Below, piece after piece: positions 31,382 to 43,000 of a stretch of DNA of 64,000 nt. The stretch is from contig OV277867.1 of NCBI GenBank assembly GCA_922989275.2, forward strand, positions 7,750,001-7,814,000, in the 5' to 3' direction. Position 1 is the first letter of the stretch; each line of letters opens with the position of its first letter. The DNA comes from Gari tellinella. Taxonomy: Eukaryota; Mollusca; Bivalvia; Cardiida; Psammobiidae. A program made the position numbers and the translations under genes. Under the pieces are notes generated by a model. The model worked only from the letters and a program-made list of their open reading frames with translations. It ran no database searches and had not been told where the DNA came from.

Positions 31382-31639
31382 TTAAGCAGTAATTGATGCA
31401 TAATATAGACAAAAACTTATCTATTTACTATGGCATTACTGAAGCAGTAGGCAGTCTGACAGTGTATCTGATAGTTACACATGTTTTGCTATAAATGAAA
31501 ATACCTGCAGATGACATTGTGGTACTGCAGTCAAAGCCCCATGATCAAGTGCACTTAATAGTAGCCTTCTTGATGATGATGAACTTCAGGTGATTGTTTA
31601 AACCCATAACTCCAAAAAAACACCTTTCCACCCCTTTAA

Positions 31640-31882
31640 CCCTTTGAACCCTAATCCCGCATATAGGCGTCCTTTTCAAACAGTGTACATGTGAATAGTA
31701 CACTTGTCCTATGCAAACAGTGAAGACCCAGATCAGAGGGCTCCAAAAGGAGCCCTCTGATCAGGGTCTTCACTGTTTGTCATAATGCCAAACATTGACA
31801 AAAACAACCCTTAAAAGTCATAAATGGACTAGACTTAGATGGAAACTGGAATTATTCATTGAAAGTTTTAGGGAGGAAAGAG
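31640..31882. mobile_element. TTAA-D MITE, 243 bp
   Basis: TTAA 31636-31639 and 31883-31886. Tip GGGCTCCAAAAGGAGCCC, A-A mismatch at arm position 17. Confidence 0.88.
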
Positions 31883-31898
31883 TTAATTTATTCTTTAA

Positions 31899-32156
31899 TC
31901 AACCTTTTACTTCATAGCCTTTTTCTTATTTTGAAAATAGGTTACCACTTAAAGCAAGCTGAAAGTAAAGCAGAATGTGCCCTAAGGCACATTCTGCTTT
32001 ACTTTCAGCCTGCTTTAAGCTACACCATCTGCAAGGATAAAGAAAACATTTTTTATGGTTTATATATACATGTACATGACTGTATAAAATGGAAATATTT
32101 TCTTCAGTGGAAGAATAAATTGAAGGCATAAAAAGTCATATTAGTAGTGAAATGGG
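31899..32156. mobile_element. TTAA-A MITE
   Basis: The left TTAA is at 31895-31898. The right end reads GAAATGGGCTAA, so the right TTAA is mutated. Hairpin tip AATGTGCCCTAAGGCACATT. Confidence 0.78.
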
Positions 32157-32439
32157 CTAACAGAGGCTTCTTGATGACATTGAACATTAGTTGATTGCTT
32201 AAATCAATCTTGGTGTCTCATCTGGATACAAACTTTTTGTAAAGGAAATAACAATTTTGCCATTGGTGTTCTTTGTTTTCATGCTATGATATTTATGACA
32301 CAATAATTAAAGTTCTGTTAGTATAACCACTAAATAGTAATTTGGTGTTTTTGTTTTGGTATTTCACCATTTTAACAAAATAAAACCTGTACAGAAGTAG
32401 TTTTCAATCAATTTAGATGTAAATACTAGTACACCTTAA

Positions 32440-32682
32440 CTCTTTCCTCCCTGAAACTTTAAATGGACAATTCCAGTTTCCATTTTAGTTTAGTCCTTTT
32501 CTGGCTTTGAAGGGTTGTTTTTGTCAATGTTTGACATCATGACAAACAGTGAAGACCCTGATCAGAGGGCTCCTTTCGGAGCCCTCTGATCTGGGTCTTC
32601 ACTGTTTGCATAGGATGAGTGTACTATTCACATGTACACTGTTTAAAAAGGATGCCTATATGCGGGACTAGGGTTCAAAGGG
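32440..32682. mobile_element. TTAA-D MITE, 243 bp, reverse
   Basis: TTAA 32436-32439 and 32683-32686. Tip GGGCTCCTTTCGGAGCCC. The position-17 mismatch is T-T, the complement of A-A in the forward copies. Confidence 0.88.
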
Positions 32683-32686
32683 TTAA

Positions 32687-32829
32687 TCAAGTTTATTTTC
32701 TTCAGTGGAGGAATAAATTAAAAGTGCATATATGAAGAAAAGGGGCATTCTGCTTTACTTTAAACTTGCTTAAAGTCCCACTGCTGTAATCTGTTTTCAA
32801 AACTAGAAACAAGCTATTGGTAAGATGTT
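32687..32829. mobile_element. rearranged TTAA-A fragments
   Basis: Pieces TTTTCTTCAGTGGAGGAATAA, GGGGCATTCTGCTTTACTTT and AAAACTAGAAACAAGC appear in non-standard order. Confidence 0.5.
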
Positions 32830-32831
32830 AA

Positions 32832-33066
32832 CCCATTTATTACCCCATAAATATGCCTTTTTAAGCCTTTTATTTATTCTTCCATTGAAGAAAATATTTC
32901 AAATTTACACAGTCAAGAATTATGACATAAGAAATATTATCTATATCGTGACAGATGGTAGCTGAAAGTAAAGCAGAATGTGCCTTAAGGCACATTCTGG
33001 TTTATTTTCAACCTGCTTTAAGTGGTTAACTATCTTTAATACTTGAACTAGTCTGTAGGGTGCTGG
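32832..33066. mobile_element. TTAA-A MITE
   Basis: TTAA 32828-32831 and 33067-33070. CCCATTTATTACCCC start. The left hairpin arm is shortened to GATGGTAGCTGAAAG. Tip GTG/CAC. Confidence 0.75.
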
Positions 33067-33344
33067 GTTAAGGGAAACTACAAAGACTACAATAACATTA
33101 AACAGACAGCTAGCGGTTTTTGTGTGTAAATATTTGAAAATATAACTGTCTGTTTTGCAGCCTGGTAAGCTGTAAAAACATCAAAACAGAGCTTAGTTCT
33201 GGTGAATTGGTATTTAGTATTGCAGGGGACGCTCAGGGAAAAAGAATTGGGGTTTCTTAAACTCTTATCATACTAGCATTGGGTTTGTGCCACACTGATT
33301 ACCTTGTCAAACATCTTGGATCCAGATGAGATGCCACGTTTTAA

Positions 33345-33769
33345 CCCATTACCCCATAAATACACATTTTAACGCCTTTAATTTATTCCTCCCGTGAAAA
33401 AAAATAGTTCCAATTTTTACAGTCATGAATATGAATTGTAAGAAATGTTTTCTTTATTCTAGCAGATGGTAGTTTAAAGCAGACTGAAAGTAAAGCAGAA
33501 TGTGCCTTAACCCTTAGCCTGCCACTCACGACTATAACTCTATATGCAAACAGCTTGGATCCAGATGAAACGCCGAGTAACTCGGCGTCTCATCCGGATC
33601 CAAGCTGTTTGACACTCGGACAACATTTTCAGCAATTTTGAGCAACTTTGAAGCACTTTGAAACTTGAAGCAGACGAGAAATATAGCAGACGACAATTTA
33701 TTTGGCGGGCTAAGGGTTAAGTGGTCACAAGTGTTCAAAAACTAGATTTGGGCTATGGAGTAATTTGGG
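33345..33769. mobile_element. TTAA-A MITE split at hairpin tip by B
   Basis: TTAA 33341-33344 and 33770-33773. The left arm ends GAATGTGCC. After B the sequence resumes GTGGTCACAAG, so A's right arm was lost between two TTAA sites. Confidence 0.8.
33511..33716. mobile_element. TTAA-B MITE, 206 bp, innermost
   Basis: TTAA 33507-33510 and 33717-33720. The left arm has two substitutions (CCAGATGAAACG), so this stem is less perfect than other B copies. Confidence 0.9.
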
Positions 33770-34024
33770 TTAAAAAGAAATGTTGAAAAATCTATTTTTA
33801 GAACAGTAGCAGAGGACAATTATTGTTGCAGACAAAAAAGTTACCCAGCATGTAAAGAGCTCATCACTGCTATAGTCCTAGAACATGTTTTCCAAAGGGA
33901 ATTGTGCACAATAGAAACTCAAAGTTGTCTGCTTTACTATATCTTGTTGAGACCTCGAAGCAGAATAGGATAAAATGCTAAACTTTTTTTGTGTGTTTTC
34001 TATTGCAAAACACATATCTCTTAA

Positions 34025-34247
34025 CCCATTACCCAATAAATATGCTTTTCGACGCCTCTAATTTATTCCTCCAATGAAGAAAATAGTTCAAATATATATA
34101 GTCATGAACATGTATCATAAGAAATATTTACTATATTCTAGTAGATGGTAACTTAAAGCAGGCTGAAAGTAAAGCAGAATGTGCCTTATGGCACATTCTG
34201 CTTTACTTTCAACCTGCTTAATTAAGTGTTCACATATCTTCAAATTA
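34025..34247. mobile_element. TTAA-A MITE, right end truncated
   Basis: TTAA 34021-34024 and CCCATTACCCAATAAATATG. Tip AATGTGCCTTATGGCACATT. Sequence stops matching after CATATCTTCAAA. Confidence 0.75.
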
Positions 34248-34351
34248 TACTCTGATATTGCAATGAATTTGCCCTGTGTTTCATAATAGATTGTTTGTCT
34301 ATAAAGCAGAACATTTCACAGCGCAGACCCTGACTAGACCTCACCTAACTC

Positions 34352-34501
34352 AGCATTCTGTTTTAATTTCAGCCTGCTTTAAACTACCATCTTCTAGAAT
34401 GTACTCCTAAAAATATTTCTTACCATACATATTCATAACTGTATAAATTTGAACTGGAGGACACTTTTTAAAGGAGTAAATGTGTATCTATGGAGAAGTG
34501 G
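34352..34501. mobile_element. TTAA-A right-half fragment
   Basis: Begins inside the palindrome (CATTCTGTTTTAATTTCAGC) and ends TATGGAGAAGTGG. Confidence 0.6.
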
Positions 34502-34722
34502 TTTAATAAATGCCTGTGCCAAAAGGTACACATGGTATGTAGAGTTTAAGCAATGGTAGGTTAAAGACATAAGGAAGAAACTGTTGTTATCTGGAGTCCT
34601 AGTAAAGTATTATCCATAAGGTTTGACCTGTCGTTCATCACTTTCCGCCACCTTTCGTTGGTACCATCGGATACTTTATGAAAACTCCTGGTAGTATACG
34701 TCAGTCGATTATCTAAAGCCAC

Positions 34723-34792
34723 TGTCGCAATAGCTTAGTGGATAGTGTCATTGACTCGTAGTGCTAGGGTCGTTGGTTCGATTCAAGGCACT
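34723..34792 (+). mobile_element. tRNA-like SINE head
   Basis: ATAGCTTAGTGGATAG fits an A box and GGTTCGATTC a B box about 40 nt later. A T8 run at 34818-34825 could end pol III transcription. Acceptor and T stems pair poorly, so this is a tRNA-derived SINE or fossil rather than a working tRNA. The 3' limit and target duplication are not clear. Confidence 0.55.
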
Positions 34793-34950
34793 GTTTTGTA
34801 AACGTCGGCTTTAGGTATTTTTTTTCGATAATTATATATTTTACTAAAATAAAACAGTTTGAATAAAGAAAAACTTGCTGCTTCACGAAATACAGAAGTA
34901 ACAAAGAGTGCTCTTTGCTAGAAACTGTATTGCATAACATAATGTTGCAA

Positions 34951-35078
34951 CAGTGGAGAAAACGTTTTTCTTTTCCAATAAACGCGTTTACGCTAAAACT
35001 ACTATTTCCATAGCAAATAGTTTGGAGCCAGATCAGACGCCTGGTAATTGTCCATTTGAAGTTTCAGGGAGGAAAGAG
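34951..35078. mobile_element. G left half fused to D right end
   Basis: CAGTGGAGAAAACG through CAGATCAGACGCCTGGTA is family G up to mid-hairpin. ATTGTCCATTTGAAGTTTC to AAAGAG is the right end of D. The junction falls near 35043, inside the hairpins of both families. Confidence 0.7.
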
Positions 35079-36499
35079 TTAACTTTGTAATGTTGTTTTG
35101 AGGTGGCCTGATGGTTCTCGACTACCAGGAGCTAAGGACAAGGCATATTAACTTTGTAATCTTGTTTTGAGGTTGCCCCGATGGTTCTAGACTACCAGGA
35201 GCTAAGGACAAGGCATATTAACTTTGTAATGTTGTTTTGAGGTTGCCCTGATGGTTCTAGACTACCAGGAGCTAAGGACAAGGCATATTAACTTTGTAAT
35301 GTTGTTTTGAGGTTGCCCGATGGTTCTCGACTACCAGGAGCTAAGGACAAGGACAAGGCATATTAACTTTGTAATCTTGTTTTGAGGTTGCCCCGATGGT
35401 TCTCGACTACCAGGAGCTAAGGACAAGGCATATTAACTTTGTAATGTTGTTTTGAGGTTGCCCCGATGGTTCTCGACTACCAGGAGCTAAGGACAAGGAC
35501 AAGGCATATTAACTTTGTAATGTTGTTTTGAGGTTGCCCCGATGGTTCTCGACTACCAGGAGCTAAGGACAAGGACAAGGCATATTAACTTTGTAATCTT
35601 GTTTTGAGGTTGCCCCGATGGTTCTCGACTACCAGGAGCTAAGGACAAGGCATATTAACTTTGTAATGTTGTTTTGAGGTTGCCCCGATGGTTCTCGACT
35701 ACCAGGAGCTAAGGACAAGGACAAGGCATATTAACTTTGTAATGTTGTTTTGAGGTTGCCCCGATGGTTCTCGACTACCAGGAGCTAAGGACAAGGACAA
35801 GGCATATTAACTTTGTAATGTTGTTTTGAGGTGGCCTGATGGTTCTCGACTACCAGGAGCTAAGGACAAGGACAAGGCATATTAACTTTGTAATGTTGTT
35901 TTGAGGTTGCCCCGATGGTTCTCGACTACCAGGAGCTAAGGACAAGGACAAGGCATATTAACTTTGTAATGTTGTTTTGAGGTTGCCCCGATGGTTCTCG
36001 ACTACCAGGAGCTAAGGACAAGGACAAGGCATATTAACTTTGTAATGTTGTTTTGAGGTGGCCTGATGGTTCTCGACTACCAGGAGCTAAGGACAAGGAC
36101 AAGGCATATTAACTTTGTAATGTTGTTTTGAGGTGGCCTGATGGTTCTCGACTACCAGGAGCTAAGGACAAGGACAAGGCATATTAACTTTGTAATGTTG
36201 TTTTGAGATTGCCCCGATGGTTCTCGACTACCAGGAGCTAAGGACAAGGACAAGGCATATTAACTTTGTAATGTTGTTTTGAGGTTGCCCCGATGGTTCT
36301 CGACTACCAGGAGCTAAGGACAAGGCATATTAACTTTGTAATGTTGTTTTGAGATTGCCCCGATGGTTCTCGACTACCAGGAGCTAAGGACAAGGCATAT
36401 TAACTTTGTAATGTTGTTTTGAGATTGCCCCGATGGTTCTCGACTACCAGGAGCTAAGGACAAGGACAAGGCATATTAACTTTGTAATGTTGTTTTGAG
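35079..36499. repeat. minisatellite, ~71/77-bp unit, ~19 copies
   Basis: The unit contains TTAACTTTGTAATGTTG, TTGCCCCGATGGTTC and CTACCAGGAGCTAAGGACAAG. Units differ mainly by a 6-bp ACAAGG insertion and a TTGCCCCG/TGGCCTG variant. The array begins exactly at the TTAA that ends a D fragment. No continuous open frame. Confidence 0.9.
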
Positions 36500-36540
36500 T
36501 GGTCCCTGCACACAGGTTATGGTCTGACATTTGATTTTAT

Positions 36541-36650
36541 CAGAAGAGTTTGTCCTTGATTATCTGACATATCTTAATTACATATCCCAGAAGATTCACC
36601 TCACCTCTCTATTAACCTTTAACAGGCTCTACAATTTCTGCAAAATCCAT
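36541..36650. repeat. ~107-bp segment duplicated downstream
   Basis: Nearly the same sequence (TTTGTCCTTGATTATCTGAC onward) recurs at about 37027-37135, each time followed by an A-family MITE, giving a tandem segmental duplication. Confidence 0.7.
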
Positions 36651-36900
36651 TTGCCAAATAAATACGCCTTTTTACACCTTAAATGTATTCCTCAACAGAA
36701 GAAAATAGTTCCAAGTGATACAATCATGAATCAGTTACGCACCATAAGAAATATTTTCTATATCATAGGAGCTTGTAGATAAAAGCAGCTGAAAGTAAAG
36801 CAGAATGCACCTTCAGGTGCATTCTGTTTTACTTTCAGCCTGCTTGAGTGATCACCTACATGTATCTTCAAAACTAGAAATAAGCTATGGGATAATGGAT
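36651..36900. mobile_element. TTAA-A MITE in duplicated block
   Basis: CCAAATAAATACGCC at left and ATGGGATAATGG at right. Tip AATGCACC..GGTGCATT. The left TTAA is lost. Confidence 0.7.
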
Positions 36901-36903
36901 TTA

Positions 36904-37026
36904 ACCTTTCCCCCATAAAATGCCTTTTTACCCCCTAATTAATCCTACACTAAGGAAAGTAGACCTGAACATAAAACACGATTATCTTGCCATATGATAG
37001 CTTAAAGCAGGTTGAAAGTAAAGCAA
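36904..37026. mobile_element. TTAA-A half element
   Basis: TTAACCTTTCCCCCATAAAA through GGTTGAAAGTAAAGC, then cut off by the second copy of the duplicated segment. Confidence 0.6.
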
Positions 37027-37135
37027 GCAGTTTGTCCTTGATCATCTGACATATCTTAATTACATATCCCAGAAGATTCACCTCACCTCTTTATTAACCT
37101 TTAACAGGCACTACAATTACTGCTGCAAAAAGTCA

Positions 37136-37607
37136 TTACACCATAAAAACGCCTTTCTATGCCTTAACCCTTTCCCTAATAGAAACACCTTTTAGCTCAT
37201 TTAATTTATTCCTACACTGAAGAAAATAGTTCCCAATTAATACATTCATGAAAACACTTCCATAAGAAATATTTTCTATATTTTAGCAAATGGTAGCTTA
37301 AAGCAAGCTGAAAGTAAAGCAGAATGTGCCTTAAGGCACATTCTGCTTTACTTTCAACCTGCTTTCAGTGGCCTCCTTTTTTCAAAACTATTAACAGGCT
37401 ATGGGGTAAAGGGTTAAATGTATTCCTTAACAGAAAAAATAGTTCCAAGTGATACAATCATAAATCCGCACCATAAGAAATATTTTCTATATTATAGGAG
37501 CTTGAAGATTAAAGCAGGCCTTCAGACGCATTCTGCTTTACTTTCAGCCTGCTTTGAGTGATCACCTATCTTCAAAGACTATAAATGTGCTATGGGGTAA
37601 TGGGTTT
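37136..37607. mobile_element. TTAA-A MITE (second copy) split by another A
   Basis: Matches 36651-36900, but a complete A copy interrupts it at its CCTTAAATG site. The interruption therefore postdates the segmental duplication. Confidence 0.7.
37168..37413. mobile_element. TTAA-A MITE (CCCTTT type)
   Basis: TTAA 37164-37167 and 37414-37417. Tip AATGTGCC..GGCACATT. Confidence 0.87.
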
Positions 37608-37609
37608 AT

Positions 37610-37825
37610 CTTTCCAGATGGTAGTTTAAAGCAGGTTGAAAGTAAAGCAGAATACTCCTGAAGGAGCACTTTTATTTACTTTTAGTCTGCATTAACCTAC
37701 CATCTCCTAAGATACAAGACATATTTGTTTTGGATATTTTATTCATGATGCATAAAATGGAACTATTTTCTACAGTGGAGGAATAAATTTAAGGTATAAA
37801 AATGCATATCTAATGATAATGGTTT
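37610..37825. mobile_element. TTAA-A fragment with F-like tip
   Basis: A-type arms (AAAGCAGGTTGAAAG) enclose a tip AATACTCCTGAAGGAGCACTT, which looks like the CTCCTGTAGGAG tip typical of F and D. Confidence 0.6.
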
Positions 37826-37875
37826 TTCATAGTAGTTAATCTTCCTATTCTGTTGGGAAATATCAGTAGTCTCTC

Positions 37876-37916
37876 ACTGTCAAACTGTTTGGATCCAGAT
37901 GAGATGCTCACTTTCT
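37876..37916. mobile_element. C half-hairpin fragment
   Basis: CAAACTGTTTGGATCCAGAT then GAGATGC, broken by the adjacent I element. Confidence 0.45.
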
Positions 37917-38108
37917 CAGGGCTGCCATAAAGTTATCATGAGCAATCCTCAAATTTCCAAATTTGTTGCGAATACTTAAAGCAGGTTGAAAGTAAAGCAG
38001 AATGCGCCTTAAGGCGCATTCTGCTTTACTTTCAGCCTGCTTTAAGCTATCATCTGCTAGGATAAAAATTCGAAGATTTCGGCAAAAAACGGAGAAATGG
38101 CAGCCCTG
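37917..38108. mobile_element. hAT-I MITE, internally shortened
   Basis: CAGGGCTGCCATAAAG to ATGGCAGCCCTG; tip AATGCGCC..GGCGCATT. The TTTACCCCATAGCC segment present in other I copies is missing. Flanks ACTTTCT and GCTTTCT may be the target duplication. Confidence 0.8.
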
Positions 38109-38213
38109 GCTTTCTCAGTAGCTATACCTGGTTGTGATGTTGTTTTCACAAATTAGACCAAAGCAGGCTAAAGGTTTCAGGTTCTTTTGACATTCAGAAG
38201 TTGGCCGACTTAA

Positions 38214-38419
38214 CCCTTAGCCCGCCAAATAAATTGTCGTCTGCTATATTTCTCGTCTGCTTCAAGTTTCAAAGTGCTTCAAAGTTGCTCAAAATTGCTG
38301 AAAATGTTGTCCGAGTGTCAAACAGCTTGGATCCGGATGAGACGCCGAGTTACTCGGCGTCTCATCCGGATCCAAGCTGTTTGCATATGGAGCTATAGAC
38401 GTGAGTGGCAGGCTAAGGG
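38214..38419. mobile_element. TTAA-B MITE, 206 bp
   Basis: TTAA 38210-38213 and 38420-38423. Perfect stem, tip CGCCGAGTTACTCGGCG. Confidence 0.9.
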
Positions 38420-38544
38420 TTAATTGTGAAATGTTTTCCTTGTAACAGGTGTGTTTATTGTTGTTGGTCTTTCTGGTGTGCACTTTTTTTGTTATTCAGC
38501 AACAATAAACAATATTCAATGGTAAAATTCTCCTTATGCTTATA

Positions 38545-38943
38545 CAGAGCTTCCTCTAAACAACAGCTTCCAATGGGGAAACAAAGATTGTGTGTGTTGT
38601 TGGAGGGAGTTGTTATAGGGAGGGAAATTGGCTTACATTTGCAAACAGCTTGAATCCAGATCAGACAGAATCCATTTGCAAACAGCTTGAATCCAGATCA
38701 GACGCCGCGTAATGCGGCATCTGATCTGGATTCAAGCTGTTTGTCACTCTTCATAATGTTTTTTTCTGTCAAAATGTCATATGTGAATTTGAGAAAAACA
38801 GAAGACGAAATGTTTTAAGCAGATGATATTGCAGCCATTAAAAATGTTTGGACTTAATTGTTGTGTTTAGGGAACAGCAGCAAGTGTTGTTGTTAGGAGG
38901 GAATCATTGTTGGGAGGGCTATAATTATAGAAAGGGAGCACTG
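38545..38943. mobile_element. TA-K element with duplicated hairpin arm
   Basis: TA flanks, CAGAGCTTCCTC at left and AAAGGGAGCACTG at right. The left arm (CATTTGCAAACAGCTTG and following bases, about 37 bp) occurs twice in tandem near 38636 and 38673. Tip GCCGCGTAATGCGGC. Confidence 0.8.
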
Positions 38944-38983
38944 TAGCGTACTGTCAAACCTTGATATCTCAAAACTCCCTTAA

Positions 38984-39139
38984 CTCAATACCCCATAAAT
39001 TAATATGTCTTTTGAAGCCTTTAATTTTATTTCTCAACTGAAAAAAAATAGTTCTGCTTTTACAGTCATGAAAATGAGCCATAAGAAATATTTTCTATAT
39101 CCTAGCAGATGGTAGCTCAAAGCAGGCTGAAAGGAAAGC
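38984..39139. mobile_element. TTAA-A left part
   Basis: TTAA 38980-38983, CTCAATACCCCATAAAT to AAGCAGAATTTAAG. Ends before the E copy. A preceding scrap (38951-38976) carries the CTGTCAAACCTTGATATC end of O. Confidence 0.6.
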
Positions 39140-39163
39140 AGAATTTAAGCGATTTTGAATTAA

Positions 39164-39356
39164 CAGAGCAACAGATAAGGGAAGTTTTTCAAAACTTAAA
39201 ATCTTTATTTCTGAATTAAACCCTATGGTGTAACTACTCATTAGAATCGTCTCTTCGAGACGATTCTAATGAGTAGTAACACCATAGGATTCGGGGCTGA
39301 AATGCGTGATAAAATGTTTGATTTGTTGAAATAACTATGTCTTATCTGGAGTCCTG
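39164..39356. mobile_element. hAT-E MITE, 193 bp
   Basis: CAGAGCAACAGATAAG start and CTGGAGTCCTG end, 6-bp duplication AATTAA (39158-39163, 39357-39362). Core GAATCGTCTCTTCGAGACGATTC is fully paired. Confidence 0.9.
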
Positions 39357-39430
39357 AATTAATGAAATTAATCTGTAAAACACCAGTAAACATGACTTGA
39401 GCAAGTTCAAAATATCACAGTACAACTACA

Positions 39431-39800
39431 GATTTAAACCATGACCCGTTAAAACTCCCATCTTTTTATGCCTCGAATCTATTCCTACGCTGAAAAAATA
39501 GTTCCACTTTATAAGTCATGAATATGTCCAATATGATATGTTCTTAAAATCTTATCAAATGGTAGCATAAAATAGGCTTAAAGAAAAGCAGAATGTGCCT
39601 TAAGGCGTATTCTGCGATTTAAACCATGACCCGTTAAAACTCCCATCTTTTTATGCCTCGAATCTATTCCTACGCTGAAAAAATAGTTCCACTTTATAAG
39701 TCATGAATATGTCCAATATGATATGTTCTTAAAATCTTATCAAATGGTAGCATAAAATAGGCTTAAAGAAAAGCAGAATGTGCCTTAAGGCGTATTCTGC
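39431..39800. repeat. exact 185-bp tandem duplication within an A remnant
   Basis: Positions 39431-39615 and 39616-39800 look identical by eye (GATTTAAACCATGACCCG...). The duplicated block is the left part of a decayed A element whose right end GGGTAATGGG reaches TTAA at 39868-39871. Confidence 0.85.
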
Positions 39801-40015
39801 TTTACTTTTCACCTGCTTCAGGTGATGGCATGTTGTTAAAACTAGAAATAGGTTATTGGGTAATGGGTTAATTTTGTTTGGATGCCCAGCTATTTAATCT
39901 TGTTATTACAACCTGTTGGCATATGCATGTCAAGTGATGATTTAGCACTCTAAGAGTTAATGGAGCAAACATTTCCAGTTGAAGATCTGAATAGACTTAT
40001 CAGTTTGCTGTTTAG

Positions 40016-43000
40016 CAAGCAGTATAGGTGAAGATTGTTATCAGGAAGCAATTTCTAGAGATAGCCTAAGTATGTGATCCAGTCAATTCCTAGAAATACC
40101 ACCTCACAAAGTAACAGTTTTTGATACAGTCAATTCCTAGAAATACCACCTCACAAAGTAACAGTATATGATACAGCCCAATCCTACAAATACCACCTCA
40201 CAAAGTAAGAGTATGTGATATAGTCTAATCCTACAAATACTACCTCACAAAGTAACAGTATGTGATACAGTCTAATCCTACAAATACTACCTCCCAAAGA
40301 AACAGTATATGATACAGTCAAATCCTACAGATACTACCTCTCAAAGTAACAGTTTATGATACAGTCAAATCCTACAGATACTACCTCTCAAAGTAACAGT
40401 ATATGATACAGTCAAATCCTACAGATACTACCTCCCAAAGAAACAGTATATGATACAGTCAAATCCTACAGATACTACCTCTCAAAGTAACAGTATATGA
40501 TAGTCAAATCCTACAAATACTACCTCTCAAAGTAACAGTTTACAGACAATTCTTACAAGCAGTATAGGTGAAGATTGTTATCAGGAAGCAATTTCTAGAG
40601 ATAGCCTAAGTATGTGATCCAGTCAATTCCTAGAAATACCACCTCACAAAGTAACAGTTTTTGATACAGTCAATTCCTAGAAATACCACCTCACAAAGTA
40701 ACAGTATATGATACAGCCCAATCCTACAAATACCACCTCACAAAGTAAGAGTATGTGATATAGTCTAATCCTACAAATACTACCTCACAAAGTAACAGTA
40801 TGTGATACAGTCTAATCCTACAAATACTACCTCCCAAAGAAACAGTATATGATACAGTCAAATCCTACAGATACTACCTCTCAAAGTAACAGTATATGAT
40901 AGTCAAATCCTACAAATACTACCTCTCAAAGTAACAGTTTACAGACAATTCTTACAAATACTACCTCTCAAAGTAACAGTATATGATAGTCAAATCCTAC
41001 AAATACTACCTCTCAAAGTAACAGTTTATGATACAGTCAAATCCTAAAAATACTACCTCTCAAAGTAACAGTTTATGATACAGTCAAATCCTACAAATAC
41101 TACCTCTCAAAGTAACAGTTTATGATACAGTCAAATCCTACAAATACTACCTCTCAAAGTAACAGTATATGATAGTCAAATCCTACAAATACTACCTCTC
41201 AAAGTAACAGTTTATGATACAGTCAAATCCTACAAATACTACCTCTCAAAGTAACAGTTTATGATACAGTCAAATCCTACAAATACTACCTCTCAAAGTA
41301 ACAGTATATGATAGTCAAATCCTACAAATACTACCTCCTAAAGTAACAGTTTATGATACAGTCAAATCCTACAAATACTACCTCTCAAAGTAACAGTTTA
41401 TGATACAGTCAAATCCTACAAATACTACCTCTCAAAGTAACAGTATATGATAGTATTTGTGACTACCTCTCAAAGTAACAGTTTATGATACAGTCAAATC
41501 CTACAAATACTACCTCTCAAAGTAACAGTATATGATAGTCACATCCTACAAATACTACCTCTTAAAGAAGCAGTTTATGATACAGTCAAATCCTACAGAT
41601 ACTACCTCTCAAAGTAACAGTATATAGTCATATCCTACAAATACTACCTCCTAAAGTAACAGTTTATTGTACAGTCTAATCCTACAAATACTATCTCACA
41701 AAGTAACAGTATATAGTCATATCCTACAAATACCATCTCTCAAAGTAACAGTTAACAGTCAATTCCTACAAATACTAACTCTCAAAGTAACAGTATATAG
41801 TCATTTCCTACAAATACTACCTCTCAAAGTAACAGTATATGATACAGTCAAATCCTACAGATACTACCTCAAATTCTACAAATACTACCTCTTAAAGTAA
41901 CAGTTTATGATACAGTCAAATCCTACAAATACTACCTGACAAAGTAACAGTTTATAGTCATATCCTACAAATACTACCTCCCAAAGTAACAGTATGTGAT
42001 ACAGTCTAATCTTACAAATACTACCTCTCAAAGTAGCAGTATATAGTCATATCCTACAAATACTACTTCCCAAAGTAACAGTTTATGATACAGTCTAATC
42101 CTACAAATACTAACTCTCAAAGTAACAGTATATATTCATATCCTACAAATTCTACCTCCCAAGGTAACAGTACATGATATAGTCATATCCTACAAATACT
42201 ACCTCACAAAGTAACAGTATCAAATCCTACAAATACTACCTCTCAAAGTAACAGTATATAGTAATTTCCTACAAATACTACCTCTCAAAGTAACAGTCTA
42301 TGATACAGTCAAATCCTAAAGATACTACCTCTCAAAGTAACAGTATATGATTAGTCAAATCCTACAAATACTACCTCTCAAAGTAACAGTTTATGACACA
42401 GTCAAATCCTACAAATACTACCTTACAAAGTAACAGTTTATGACACAGTCAAATCCTAAAAATACTACCTTACAAAGTAACAGTTTATGATACAGTCTAA
42501 ACCTACAAATACTACCTCATAAAGTAACAATATATAGTCATATCCAACAAATACTATCTCTCAAAGTAACAGTTTACAGTCGTTTCCTACAAATATTAAC
42601 AAAGTAACAGTATATAGTCATATCCTACAAATACTATCTCTCAAAGTAACAGTTTTCAGTCAATTCCTACAAATACTAACTCTCAAAGTAACAGTATATA
42701 GTCATATCCTACAAATACTATCTCTCAAAGTAACAGTTTTCAGTCAATTCCTACAAATACTAACTCTCAAAGTAACAGTATATAGTCATATCCTACAAAT
42801 ACTATCTCTCAAAGTAACAGTTTTCAGTCAATTCCTACAAATACTAACTCTCAAAGTAACAGTATATAGTCATATCCTACAAATACTATCTCTCAAAGTA
42901 ACAGTTTTCAGTCAATTCCTACAAATACTAACTCTCAAAGTAACAGTATATAGTCAAATCCTACAAATACTACCTCCCAAGGTAACAGTACATGATACTG

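Larger units (their letters stand above)
33261..33860. mobile_element. TTAA-C MITE split at hairpin tip by A
   Basis: The left arm runs to GATCCAGATGAGATGCCACG, then A begins. The right arm of the hairpin is absent, and the right flank resumes AAAAATCTATTTTTAGAAC. ACCCAGCATG marks the right end. Outermost layer of a three-level nest. Confidence 0.75.
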
